Positions 1-8,043 of a stretch of DNA of 64,000 nt are shown in pieces. The DNA is from Lacisediminihabitans sp040549465 (GTDB lineage Bacteria; Actinomycetota; Actinomycetes; Actinomycetales; Microbacteriaceae): NCBI RefSeq assembly GCF_040549465.1, contig NZ_JBEPTL010000007.1:1-64000 (forward strand), read 5' to 3'. The notes under the pieces are model-generated. The model saw nothing but the letters and a program-made list of their open reading frames with translations. It did not search any database and had not been told where the DNA came from. Positions within the stretch are counted from its first letter, which is position 1; each line of letters starts with the position of its first letter. A program made the translations under genes and the position numbers.

Positions 1-147
1 GCCGCTCCCACTGGCGCCGACGACATCAACAAACAGCGAAACGCCACTACTACAAAACCCGCGGACACAGCCCATAAACGCGACTGCAGTACTAGCGGGG
101 CGAGAATGCGACTGGCGTGAAGCTGTAGGCCCCGGGTTTTTGCAATG

Positions 148-1053
148 TCAGCTCGGTGAGCCTGCCGAAGACAGTGCGTTGACTTCGTCGGCACTGAGCG
201 ACAGGGCACCGGCGGCCGTGTTCTCCTCGAGGTGGGAGCGCTGGGAGGTGCCGGGGATTGGTACTATCATGTCGTCGAATGCCAGCAGCCACGCGATGGC
301 AATCTGCCCCACCGTGGCGTTGTGGTCGCGCGCTATTTGGCCGATCGGTCCCGCACTCTCGTCGAGGCGACCCTGCGCGACCGGAGCCCAGGGGATGAAG
401 GCGATGCCGTCTCGGGAGCACACGTCGAAGACGGCTTTCGCGCTGCGATCGACAACATTGAACCGGCTCTGCACCGAGGCGATTTTCACTATTCCCCGAG
501 CCTCCTGCAGCTGTTCGGGTGTGATTTGAGACAGACCAATCGCGACGATCTTCCCCTCGTCCTGAAGGTTCTTCAACTCCCCGACCTGGTCCGCGAGCGG
601 CACCTTCGGGTCGATCCGGTGAAGCTGGAACAGGTCGATCTGGTCTACGCCCAGCCTACGCATGCTCATCAACGCCTCTTGCCGAAGATACTCAGGCCGA
701 CCGACCGGAGGCCAAGCCGCCGGTCCGAGCTGCTTCGTACCCTCATTGGTGTCGATGACATCCGGGCCGTTGCGAGTCAGCCCGGCCTTGGTGGCGATCA
801 GCAGATCGTCAGGGTAGGGATGGAGCGCGTCGCGCAGTATCTGCTCGCTAACATACGGCCCGTAGGAGTCGGCGGTGTCGATGAACTGCACGCCGAGATC
901 AACGGCCCGCCGAACAGTAGCGATGCACTCGTCACGGTCGGCTGGCTCGCCCCAGATGCCGCGGCCGGTCAAGCGCATCGTGCCGAAGCCGAGACGGGCG
1001 ACCTGCTTTCCCGCGATCTGAATAGTTCCGGTCTGATCACTGAGAGCGTTCAT
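148..1053 (-). CDS. Aldo/keto reductase
   Basis: A 301-residue NADPH-type oxidoreductase with the AKR TIM-barrel layout. The catalytic tetrad is complete: D59 in FIDT, Y64 in DSYG, K89 in IATKAG and H145 in FQLHRID. The C-terminal PIPGTS segment is the usual phosphate-binding loop of the cofactor site. The length matches stand-alone bacterial AKRs, and the ATG start sits behind a GGAGATCC ribosome-binding sequence. It acts in the cytosol, reducing aldehydes or ketones; the substrate cannot be told from sequence. It lies alone next to an IS1380 remnant and has no operon partner in view. It is the first of three AKRs in the window. Confidence 0.9.
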   Translation of the reverse strand: MNALSDQTGTIQIAGKQVARLGFGTMRLTGRGIWGEPADRDECIATVRRAVDLGVQFIDTADSYGPYVSEQILRDALHPYPDDLLIATKAGLTRNGPDVIDTNEGTKQLGPAAWPPVGRPEYLRQEALMSMRRLGVDQIDLFQLHRIDPKVPLADQVGELKNLQDEGKIVAIGLSQITPEQLQEARGIVKIASVQSRFNVVDRSAKAVFDVCSRDGIAFIPWAPVAQGRLDESAGPIGQIARDHNATVGQIAIAWLLAFDDMIVPIPGTSQRSHLEENTAAGALSLSADEVNALSSAGSPS

Positions 1054-1484
1054 GATGGATCTCCTTCAAATGTGATGGTACTCGGCTGGCTCACGCAATG
1101 GAACAAACGAAAGGGCGACTCTGGGGCGCCGCTGCGTGTACGAGGTTAGCTCTCCGCATCGATTTCGCGGATCGAGGACCGCACATTGTTCGCCGTACTG
1201 ATGGCACCCGAAAGATAAAATCCTTCACCGGGATGCCGCACATCGTCCGGGGCCTGCGGCTGAATCATCAGGACACTATTTGGCCGCCATCATCGCCGAG
1301 ATCAGTCTGGCAAGCTACACGAGGTTTGTGTCATCAACGAATGTGGAAAAATGGCTCGATTTGCGGAAAATTTGAACCTCGAGATGGCTTCAATATTGGT
1401 CAAAAGTCATCCCCTAATAGGTTCAGTTTTAGCGCATTTCTTTCTTATCGCGCCGTCTACTCCTAAGCCTCGATCCACCGATGA
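1054..1484. other. Intergenic region, no recognised gene
   Basis: This 431-base gap is more AT-rich than its surroundings. I see no convincing coding sequence, RNA gene or repeat in it. It separates the AKR from the IS1380 remnant and probably contains the AKR promoter plus decayed flanking DNA brought or broken by the transposon. Confidence 0.5.
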
Positions 1485-2318
1485 ATGCTTGGGTTGTGGC
1501 GCCTTACACCCGGCTTGAAGGTTGAATCTCTCATCGCTGGGATGGTCGCCGGGGCTGACTCGATCGATGACATGGGCTTGTTGCGTCACGGTGGGATGAG
1601 CAGGATCTTCTCAACCTGTTATGCGCCGTCGACGCTGGGGTCGTTTCTTCGCTCGTTCACTTTCGGGCACGTTCGCCAGCTCGACGCCGTCGCGTCCAGG
1701 TTCCTGGTGAACCTCGCCCAGCACGCACCGATCGTTCCCTCCGCAGCTGGCGGCATGGTGTTCGTGGACGTTGATGACACGATCATCGAAGTCCACGGTC
1801 ATCAGAAACAGGGTGCCGGGTTCGGGTACTCCGGGGTTCGTGGCATCAACGCTCTCCTTGCGACGGCATCGACCGCCACGAGCGCACCGGTGATCATCGG
1901 ACAACGATTCCGGAAAGGTGCCTCCGGATCTCCTCGGGGCGCCGCACGGATCGTCGCGGATGCGTTGAAGACCATCACGAGGCTCTCTAGCCTCTCCTCG
2001 CAGAAAGTGTTGCTGCGGGCGGACTCCGCGTATTACGGCTTCGTGACTGTGAACGCGGCACTGAAAGCAGGCGCTGACGTATCGATCACTGCCCGTCAGG
2101 ACCCGGCCGTGAAACGCGCGATCGCCAGCATTCCCGACGAAGCCTGGACCACGATCAACTACACCGACGCGATCTTCGACGAGAGCACCAAAGCATGGAT
2201 CTCTCGCGCCGAGGTAGCCGAGGTGTCCTTCACCGCGTTCAGCTCCCGAGCAAAGAAAGACCACACACCCGGCCGCCTCATGATGCGTCGTATCCCTGAG
2301 CTGAACCGGAAAGACTGA
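1485..2318 (+). pseudogene. IS1380-family transposase, truncated at both ends
   Basis: The 277-residue reading frame matches the central part of IS1380-type transposases. It has the FVDVDDT segment with the first catalytic acid, the KQGAGFGYSG segment, the VVRADSAYYG-like block (LLRADSAYYG) with the second acid, and the RRIPELNRKD block. Family members are usually about 460 residues. Homology here starts only near GLKVESLIAG, so the N-terminal part is missing, and it stops at LNRKD, so the C-terminal third with the last catalytic residue is missing. No terminal inverted repeats could be assigned. The element is therefore dead. It marks the left edge of the catabolic block. Confidence 0.85.
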
Positions 2319-2452
2319 CCTGTCCGAATGCGCCGTATGAGCACCGGGCTCACGATGACGAATACAGAGAGGAATGTGAAGCGGCTCGCGGCACCGTCAA
2401 ACAGATGGTGCATGGGCCGCCCCGGGAACTGCGGCGCGTAGTACTGGCGAAA

Positions 2453-3901
2453 TTAGGAGACTGTCGAGCGATAGATGTGTTTGACTTCTTGGAATTCGGC
2501 GAGTCCGCCTGGTCCGTTGAGGCGTCCGATGCCGCTCTTTTTGTAGCCGCCTTCTTCGAATTGGTCGAGAATCTGCGCCCACGAGTTGATCCAGACGGTA
2601 CCGGCTTCGATGCCTTCTGCGACGCGTTGGGATCGCGCTCCATCTTTTGTCCACACCGACGCGGACAGGCCGTATTTTGTGGCGTTCGCCCGGTTGATGG
2701 CCTGATCCTCGGAGTCGAAGATCTCGAACGTCACGACGGGGCCGAAGACTTCTTCTTGGATAAGCGGGGAATGCAGATCGAAGACGTTGATGAGTGCGGG
2801 TCGGAAGAATGCACCGGCACCGTCGGTGAGCCCGCCCCGTAGTGCGACGGCGTCTTCGCCGAGGGCCGCGACGATCCCGTCGACTCGGGTCGCTGCGGCA
2901 TGGTCGATAAGCGGTCCCAGTTGAGTGTCCGGATCGGTACCGGCGCCTACTCGTACTTTCGACAGCTCGTCCACAAGGCGGTGCTGCAGTTCGTCGGCGA
3001 TACTGCGTTCGGCAAGTACCCGGCTGCCAGTCATGCAGAACTGCCCGGCGAACGTCGTGACCGCCGCCACCAGAACAGGCACGACTTCGTCCAGATTGGA
3101 GTCGGCGAACACGATCATTGGGGTCTTACCGCCCAGCTCGAGAGAGACCTTCTTGAGCTTTTCACCCGCCGCGATGGCGATGCGGGTCCCGACCGCGGTG
3201 CTTCCGGTGTAGCTGAGGACGGGAACGTCGTCGGAGGCGACGAGTTCCTTCGCTCCCGCATCGCCCGACTCGGTGAACATGTTGATCACGCCAGCTGGCA
3301 GCGACTCGACGCTTGCGAACGTTTCCGCCAAGAGAGCATTAGTCAACGCGGTTTGTGCGGGCATCTTGACCACGACCGTGCACCCTGCAGCCAAAGCGGG
3401 GGCGATGGAGCGAATCGCGAGGATTGCCGGGGAGTTCCAGGGCACGATGACCCCCGCCACACCCACGGCTTCTTTGAGAAGCATGGAGGTGGCTCCCGGG
3501 TAGACGTGGGCGGCTGACCCGGAGTCGGTCAGGGCCAATCCGGCGAAATATCGCAGCTTCGGGGCGGCGATGCTGAGTTCGAACTGCGCCTGCCCGAGGG
3601 GTTTGCCGTTTTCTAGAGAGATGGCTAGGGCGAGCTTCTTGAGGTTCGCCTCGATCGCCGCACCCAACTCCCAGAGCACCTTGGCACGCAACTCGCGATT
3701 CTCTGCCCAATCCAGGGTCGTGAACGCCGTGTCGGCCGCCGCGATGGCCAACTTCGCCACTGCCAGGTCAGCGTCGTAGAAGGTGCCGAGGACTTCGTCG
3801 GTTGCCGGGTTGAGTGAGTCTTTCGGTTCCGTGCCACCAACCCACTCGCCATTTATGAAATGGCGAGCTGTTTCAGTGGTGAAAGGGCTGTTGATGCTCA
3901 T
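2453..3901 (-). CDS. NAD(P)-dependent aldehyde dehydrogenase
   Basis: A 482-residue ALDH superfamily enzyme that oxidises an aldehyde to the acid. It has the PWN oxyanion segment (N156), the GST nucleotide loop at about residue 233, the general base E255 in LELGGK and the catalytic C289 in GQFCMTGS. The ATG at 3901 is chosen because it overlaps the stop of the upstream alcohol dehydrogenase (ATGA) and gives the standard family length. The longer frame back to 4126 is only an antisense-like extension through that gene. Pairing with the alcohol dehydrogenase suggests that an alcohol is oxidised to an acid in two steps, probably an aryl or benzyl substrate. It is the last gene of the minus-strand operon. 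Confidence 0.9.
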   Translation of the reverse strand: MSINSPFTTETARHFINGEWVGGTEPKDSLNPATDEVLGTFYDADLAVAKLAIAAADTAFTTLDWAENRELRAKVLWELGAAIEANLKKLALAISLENGKPLGQAQFELSIAAPKLRYFAGLALTDSGSAAHVYPGATSMLLKEAVGVAGVIVPWNSPAILAIRSIAPALAAGCTVVVKMPAQTALTNALLAETFASVESLPAGVINMFTESGDAGAKELVASDDVPVLSYTGSTAVGTRIAIAAGEKLKKVSLELGGKTPMIVFADSNLDEVVPVLVAAVTTFAGQFCMTGSRVLAERSIADELQHRLVDELSKVRVGAGTDPDTQLGPLIDHAAATRVDGIVAALGEDAVALRGGLTDGAGAFFRPALINVFDLHSPLIQEEVFGPVVTFEIFDSEDQAINRANATKYGLSASVWTKDGARSQRVAEGIEAGTVWINSWAQILDQFEEGGYKKSGIGRLNGPGGLAEFQEVKHIYRSTVS

Positions 3902-5037
3902 GCGTGCTCCTCGTCTGTGGTGAAGCGGGCCGGGTCGTCGTAGACGACCACCGGTTTGACTGTTGTTCCGTTTTCCGAGTCGAGGAACGCGGCGTTGATG
4001 TCCGTGAAGGAGTACGTCTTGATCAGTCGGTCGAAGGGGAACTTTCCCAGCTTCCACAAGTCGATGAGGGCCGGGATGAACACCTGCGGCACGGAGCTTC
4101 CTTGGATGATGGTTTTGAAAGTCCAACCCCGATTGAGGGATTCACCGATCTCCAGGTGTACTTCGGTACCGGACCGCGACGAGCCGACGAGCGCGAGGGT
4201 TCCGCGTACCGCTAAAGAATCCGCGGCAGATCGTAGTACGCCAGGGATTGCGGTGGTATCGAGTGCATAGTTGACACCTTGTCCGCCTGTGATGGCCATC
4301 AGACGGTCCACGACGTTCTCAGTACGACTGTTCACCGTGTGCGTGGCACCGAGCGATTTCGCGAGATCGAGCCGGCTGTCGAGAATATCGATCGCGATGA
4401 TCTGTGCGCATGGTGAGAGCGCGGCCGCCATGATCGCGGCACAACCCACCGCCCCGGTGCCGAAGACGGCAACCGTGGTCCCGGGCTTAGGACGCAATTC
4501 GTTTAACACCGCGCCAGCTCCTGTTTGCATTCCGCAGCCGAGCGGCGCGACGAGGGTGAGATCTATATCTTTGTCGACTTTCACGATGCTGCGTTCGGCG
4601 ACGTTCGCGAACTGCGCGAACGATGACTGCCCGAAGAACTGGCCCCCGATCGGCAGGCCGTCTTCGCTGAAGGGCGTGCTGCCATCCGGTCGGCGTGCCG
4701 CGAAGTTCCGGGCGAAGAGTTGCTCGCAATAGGCGAGGTCCCCGCTCAGGCAGTGCCGGCAGATGCCGCAGGAGTTCGCGGAGAGGACGACGTGATCTCC
4801 TACCTGGACGGTGGTGACGTCGACGCCGATGACTTCGACGATACCGGCGCCTTCGTGACCCAATACTGCCGGTAAAGGAGTGGGGATCATTTGATCACGG
4901 ACGACCGCGTCCGTGTGGCAAACCCCCGATGCAACAAACCGCACCCGCACTTCGTCATCGCGCACGTCATCGAGATTTAGCTCGGCAATCTGTAGGGGTG
5001 CCCCTCTTTCTCGTGCAACCGCAGCAGCGACTTTCAT
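3898..5037 (-). CDS. Zinc-dependent alcohol dehydrogenase, aryl-alcohol type
   Basis: A 379-residue MDR-family dehydrogenase. The catalytic zinc site is C40, H61 and E62 (GVCHTD, GHEGAG). The structural zinc site is C90, C93, C96 and C104. A Rossmann FGTGAVGCAA motif binds NAD. Overall it resembles benzyl or aryl-alcohol dehydrogenases of the XylB type, though substrate identity is inferred. It has a strong AAGGAGAG ribosome-binding site. Its TGA overlaps the ATG of the aldehyde dehydrogenase, so the two are probably translationally coupled. An 89-base gap separates it from the FAH gene upstream. Confidence 0.88.
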   Translation of the reverse strand: MKVAAAVARERGAPLQIAELNLDDVRDDEVRVRFVASGVCHTDAVVRDQMIPTPLPAVLGHEGAGIVEVIGVDVTTVQVGDHVVLSANSCGICRHCLSGDLAYCEQLFARNFAARRPDGSTPFSEDGLPIGGQFFGQSSFAQFANVAERSIVKVDKDIDLTLVAPLGCGMQTGAGAVLNELRPKPGTTVAVFGTGAVGCAAIMAAALSPCAQIIAIDILDSRLDLAKSLGATHTVNSRTENVVDRLMAITGGQGVNYALDTTAIPGVLRSAADSLAVRGTLALVGSSRSGTEVHLEIGESLNRGWTFKTIIQGSSVPQVFIPALIDLWKLGKFPFDRLIKTYSFTDINAAFLDSENGTTVKPVVVYDDPARFTTDEEHA

Positions 5038-5126
5038 GTGCTTCTCTCCTTGTCGTTCAGAATTTAACGAGCCTCATCTACCGACGTCACCATTCGTCTG
5101 GTTGAGGCGCCGTCTGAGGGCGTCGA

Positions 5127-5945
5127 TTACTCCTCGCGGACTGGGTTTTCGAGCTTGCCGATTCCGTCAACCTCGACGACGATACGCTCGCCGGGCCGTA
5201 GGAATCGCTGCGGTTCCCGCCTGAATCCCACGCCTCCAGGGGTGCCCGTCAAGATGACGTCGCCGGGCTGCAACGTCGTAAATACCGAGATCTCAGCGAT
5301 CAAGCGGGGGATCGAGAAGATCATTAGATTTAGCGGCGACTCCTGCACGATTTCACCATCAATGATCGTGCGGATGGATGAGGTGGACAGGTCCACTTCG
5401 TCTGGTGTCACGATTGCCGGTCCCAATGGAGTGGAGTTATCCCAGGCTTTCCCCTGAACCCATTGATGGGTGAGGTACTGAAAGTCGCGGATGGTTACGT
5501 CGTTCGCCACGGAGTACCCGAGAACATATGACGGTGCATCCTCTTCGGAGATTCGTCGACCAGTACGCCCGATGATTACGGCGAGCTCGCCTTCCCAGTC
5601 AGGCTGCTTACCTTCAGGAGGCAGGAGTATGGCGGCACCGTCAGCGATGAGACTGGACGCGAATTTGGGGAAGAGGACCGGATAATCAGAGTCTGCGCGT
5701 TTCGTCTCCGTAATGTGAGCCTTATAGTTCAGCCCGACGCAGAGAATGCGCTTGGGCGCCGGGCTTGCGGGGCGAAGAGTCACCGACTCCATCGAGATGG
5801 TCTCGTTCGACCGATCCGCTGCTGCGAGCTGATCCGATGTGACCGATGAATCGATCTGGGAAATTCCGACAAGCGGTCGAATCCGTCCTTCTTCGAGGAC
5901 TCCGACATGGTTTTCGCCATCTATCGCGTAGCTGACGTAGACCAT
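5127..5945 (-). CDS. Fumarylacetoacetate hydrolase family protein
   Basis: A 272-residue FAH-fold enzyme. Such enzymes hydrolyse or hydrate beta-diketo or dienol acids produced after aromatic ring cleavage. The CVGLNYKAH block is followed by metal-ligand acids in DWEGELAVIIG, the SVANDVTIRDFQ segment and the terminal LTGTPGGVGF loop, all typical. The start at 5945 follows a GGGAG ribosome-binding site and lies one base after the stop of the dioxygenase gene. A longer frame exists but would overlap that gene. Candidate activities are acylpyruvate hydrolase, hydroxymuconate-type hydrolase or oxo-heptene-dioate hydratase; the sequence does not separate them. Confidence 0.88.
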   Translation of the reverse strand: MVYVSYAIDGENHVGVLEEGRIRPLVGISQIDSSVTSDQLAAADRSNETISMESVTLRPASPAPKRILCVGLNYKAHITETKRADSDYPVLFPKFASSLIADGAAILLPPEGKQPDWEGELAVIIGRTGRRISEEDAPSYVLGYSVANDVTIRDFQYLTHQWVQGKAWDNSTPLGPAIVTPDEVDLSTSSIRTIIDGEIVQESPLNLMIFSIPRLIAEISVFTTLQPGDVILTGTPGGVGFRREPQRFLRPGERIVVEVDGIGKLENPVREE

Positions 5946-5946
5946 C

Positions 5947-6879
5947 TCATATTCTCCCGCTAGTTTTGCGCCAGCGCGGTAGTTGGCCACCCCAAAGATT
6001 CACGGTCGTCGGCACCGCTTCCCACCGTCGCGGGACGTAGGTGACGCTCTTGTCGTAGAACTTCTCCATCTCCGCGGAGAGTTCGATGTGATTACCGGAC
6101 GGGTCGTCAAAGAAAACAAATAAGTTGTTTCCCGGTCCGTGGCGGCCTGGGCCCCATTCGACGCGCACATTCAATTCGGTGAGGCGGTCACACCATGACT
6201 TGAAGTCTTCCCACTCAGCAAGGTCGTAAGAGTAGTGATCAAGGACGCCTGCCTGGTCGACATTGACAATCGCGAGAGTGTGGTGATCATGATCTGAGCG
6301 GAGCCAGCAAAAGCGGCCATCGGAGAGCTGGTCGCTAATTCGGAACCCGATGGTGTTGACGAAAAAGTCGACCATCGGCTGCACAGCGGTGGTGCCAATC
6401 GTGGTGTGCTGGAATTTGAGAGGCCGACGTCCCGAGTCCGAACTATTCTCGCCCTGACGGTAGACCTCCGAGTGAAAGTGAACCGGAGTACCTTCGGGGG
6501 TAAATGTCACGAGGCCCTCAATTGGACCTGTGGGCGACGTGACGAACGACTCTTCCAGGTGTTCGACTCGATAGCCATCAGCCGTCAACCGACGTCGGAT
6601 GCCGTCAATACCCTCTTCGTCTCGAACTTCGAACCCGAAGTACGCGAGTCCGTGCCTCCCCGGAAGAAGGTCAAGCACGTGGTGGCCCGTTCCCCACCCA
6701 AGACGAACCCCACCGCCGTCGAGGCTGTCCTGGCGCACGAGGCCGAGAACTCGCGCGTAAAAGCGTTCGTTGGCCGCCACGTCGGACACGGTGAGACCGA
6801 TGTGCGAAACGTGGGTCTGACGGAGGGTGCCCGCAGCATCAGATTCAGTGAGCACGACGCGGTTCGGTGCGGTCGGCAT
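5947..6879 (-). CDS. Extradiol (catechol 2,3-type) dioxygenase, VOC fold
   Basis: A 310-residue two-domain vicinal-oxygen-chelate protein. The first VOC module (HIGLTVSDV) is followed by a second one that carries the iron site: His in KFQHTTIG, His in LDHYSYDL and Glu in NHIELSAEME. That layout defines type I extradiol dioxygenases, which cleave catecholic rings beside the hydroxyl groups. AGAGGAG precedes the ATG. It is the first gene of a four-gene minus-strand operon with FAH, ADH and ALDH. It is divergent from an IclR regulator, which probably controls the operon. The true substrate is unknown. Confidence 0.9.
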   Translation of the reverse strand: MPTAPNRVVLTESDAAGTLRQTHVSHIGLTVSDVAANERFYARVLGLVRQDSLDGGGVRLGWGTGHHVLDLLPGRHGLAYFGFEVRDEEGIDGIRRRLTADGYRVEHLEESFVTSPTGPIEGLVTFTPEGTPVHFHSEVYRQGENSSDSGRRPLKFQHTTIGTTAVQPMVDFFVNTIGFRISDQLSDGRFCWLRSDHDHHTLAIVNVDQAGVLDHYSYDLAEWEDFKSWCDRLTELNVRVEWGPGRHGPGNNLFVFFDDPSGNHIELSAEMEKFYDKSVTYVPRRWEAVPTTVNLWGGQLPRWRKTSGRI

Positions 6880-6895
6880 GAGGTCTCCTCTTTGA

Positions 6896-6980
6896 GATCG
6901 CGATTGTTAGATGTCGCGATTGACAATACAGTAACTTCAACCGTCAATACATTCAAGGAACAGTGTCTCGACAATCGCAC
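6896..6980. promoter_or_regulatory. Candidate IclR operator region between divergent genes
   Basis: The 139-base divergent gap contains repeated half-sites. GCGATTG occurs at 6900-6906 and again at 6916-6922, as a 16-base direct repeat. Its complement CAATCGC lies at 6972-6978. ATTGAC at 6919-6924 faces GTCAAT at 6943-6948. IclR proteins commonly bind such spaced inverted sites between themselves and their target operon. The assignment is by position and symmetry only. Confidence 0.45.
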
Positions 6981-7018
6981 AAGCTGTCACGCTGGCTGGG
7001 GCCTTATGATCGGATGAT

Positions 7019-7807
7019 ATGACCATCGAGCGGCGGGCCGCGTACCGTGACGGGAATAGCACAGCCGATCGCGCGCTGACCATCCTTCAGATGTTCACGG
7101 AGTCTCGTAGCCGTATCTCAGCCACATCTGTGGCCGACCACCTGGGGGTAAGCCGTTCCACCGCTTACCGGTATGCGCAAACTCTGGTACGGTCCGAGTT
7201 CCTTATAGAGGATTCGGGTAGCGGGTTCCGTCTCGGCCCAAAGGTAATGGAGTTGGCGCGAATCGCCCGACGAAGCTATGGCCTCTCAGACATGGCCGTT
7301 CCGGTCATGCGCGAGTTAGCGGCCGAGTATCACGAAACGATTCTGCTCACTCGGCGAATCGGGTCCACGATTGTCTGCATCGAGCGCGAGGAATGGGCGG
7401 GTCAATATGTCCGGCTCTCCTACGAGCGCGGCAGTCGACTGAGCCTCAACGCTGGCGCTTCGGCATACATCCTGCTCGCGTGGCTCCCCGAAGACTATGT
7501 TCGCCAGCTCATCGAATCGCAGGATCTCCATAAATACACCCAGAGCACCCTCATTACGTCCGACGAGATTATCGCGCGGCTTAGGCAAATCCGCAGCGAT
7601 GGTTACGGCGTTGCGCAGGGTGAAGTCGACTCAGACGCGGTGGCCCTTGCCGCGCCGATCTTTGATGGACACGGCGAAGTGGTTGCTGGCCTGAGCCTGG
7701 TGACGCTCAAGTCGCGCATGACTCCGGATTCGCAGGTGGAGATCGTGGGTCGGCTCGTCAGGAGCGCGGAGCTCCTGAGTTCCGAGATTCGCAGCTACTC
7801 CGAGTAA
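7019..7807 (+). CDS. IclR-family transcriptional regulator
   Basis: A 262-residue regulator. The N-terminal winged helix spans about residues 17-75 (ADHLGVSRSTAYRYAQTL). The C-terminal IclR effector domain follows, with the LNAGASAYILLAWLP and VDSDAVALAAPIFDGHGEVVAGLSL blocks. It is transcribed away from the dioxygenase operon and is the obvious candidate to sense the aromatic substrate or a ring-cleavage intermediate. It also lies directly upstream of the sugar ABC operon, so it could control both sides. Length and domain order are standard for the family. Confidence 0.92.
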   Translation: MTIERRAAYRDGNSTADRALTILQMFTESRSRISATSVADHLGVSRSTAYRYAQTLVRSEFLIEDSGSGFRLGPKVMELARIARRSYGLSDMAVPVMRELAAEYHETILLTRRIGSTIVCIEREEWAGQYVRLSYERGSRLSLNAGASAYILLAWLPEDYVRQLIESQDLHKYTQSTLITSDEIIARLRQIRSDGYGVAQGEVDSDAVALAAPIFDGHGEVVAGLSLVTLKSRMTPDSQVEIVGRLVRSAELLSSEIRSYSE

Positions 7808-7892
7808 TCGTCAACCACCTCGTAACTCTCACGAGTCCATTTCGATGGATCGGCCCGTGATCACCGAGATACCTTCTAGTGCTTGTCTTGTT

Positions 7893-7940
7893 TTGTGATA
7901 CTGTAACGTCGCATATCGACACAACGCCGATTAGGGCGTT
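7893..7940 (+). promoter_or_regulatory. Inverted repeats upstream of ABC operon
   Basis: TTGTGATA at 7893-7900 is mirrored by TATC...CACAA at 7914-7924, an operator-like inverted repeat. It is followed at once by a small hairpin, AACGCC (7923-7928) with GGCGTT (7935-7940). Both lie just before the leader ORF. No clear -35/-10 pair could be fixed. This is a likely control region for the transport operon. Confidence 0.4.
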
Positions 7941-7966
7941 CGCGAGACACAGCACCGAAAGGTTCA

Positions 7967-8041
7967 ATGATGATCCGAGTAACTAACAACGACTCGTACG
8001 GTCGCCCTCTTATCCACTTCATTGAGTCTTCTTCGCGATAG
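7967..8041 (+). CDS. Possible 24-residue leader peptide before ABC ATPase
   Basis: The ORF starts ATG ATG, follows a CGAAAGG ribosome-binding sequence at the correct distance, and encodes MMIRVTNNDSYGRPLIHFIE followed by SSSR. Its TAG ends two bases before the ATPase ATG at 8044. The ATPase itself has no good ribosome-binding site, so coupling through this short frame is plausible. A hairpin at 7923-7940 precedes it. I do not recognise the peptide. It could also be chance; codon-level evidence is thin at this length. Confidence 0.4.
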   Translation: MMIRVTNNDSYGRPLIHFIESSSR

Positions 8042-8043
8042 CC

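Noticed and set aside
1268..1372. Short plus-strand frame resembling a TetR helix-turn-helix (AAIIAEISLASYTRFV)
   Set aside because: Only one short segment fits, without the conserved Gly or the rest of the domain; it is not enough to call a remnant.
2453..4126. A 557-residue aldehyde dehydrogenase with a long N-terminal extension
   Set aside because: The first 75 residues run through the alcohol dehydrogenase gene in another frame and are not ALDH-like. The ATGA overlap at 3898-3901 gives the right start and normal family length.
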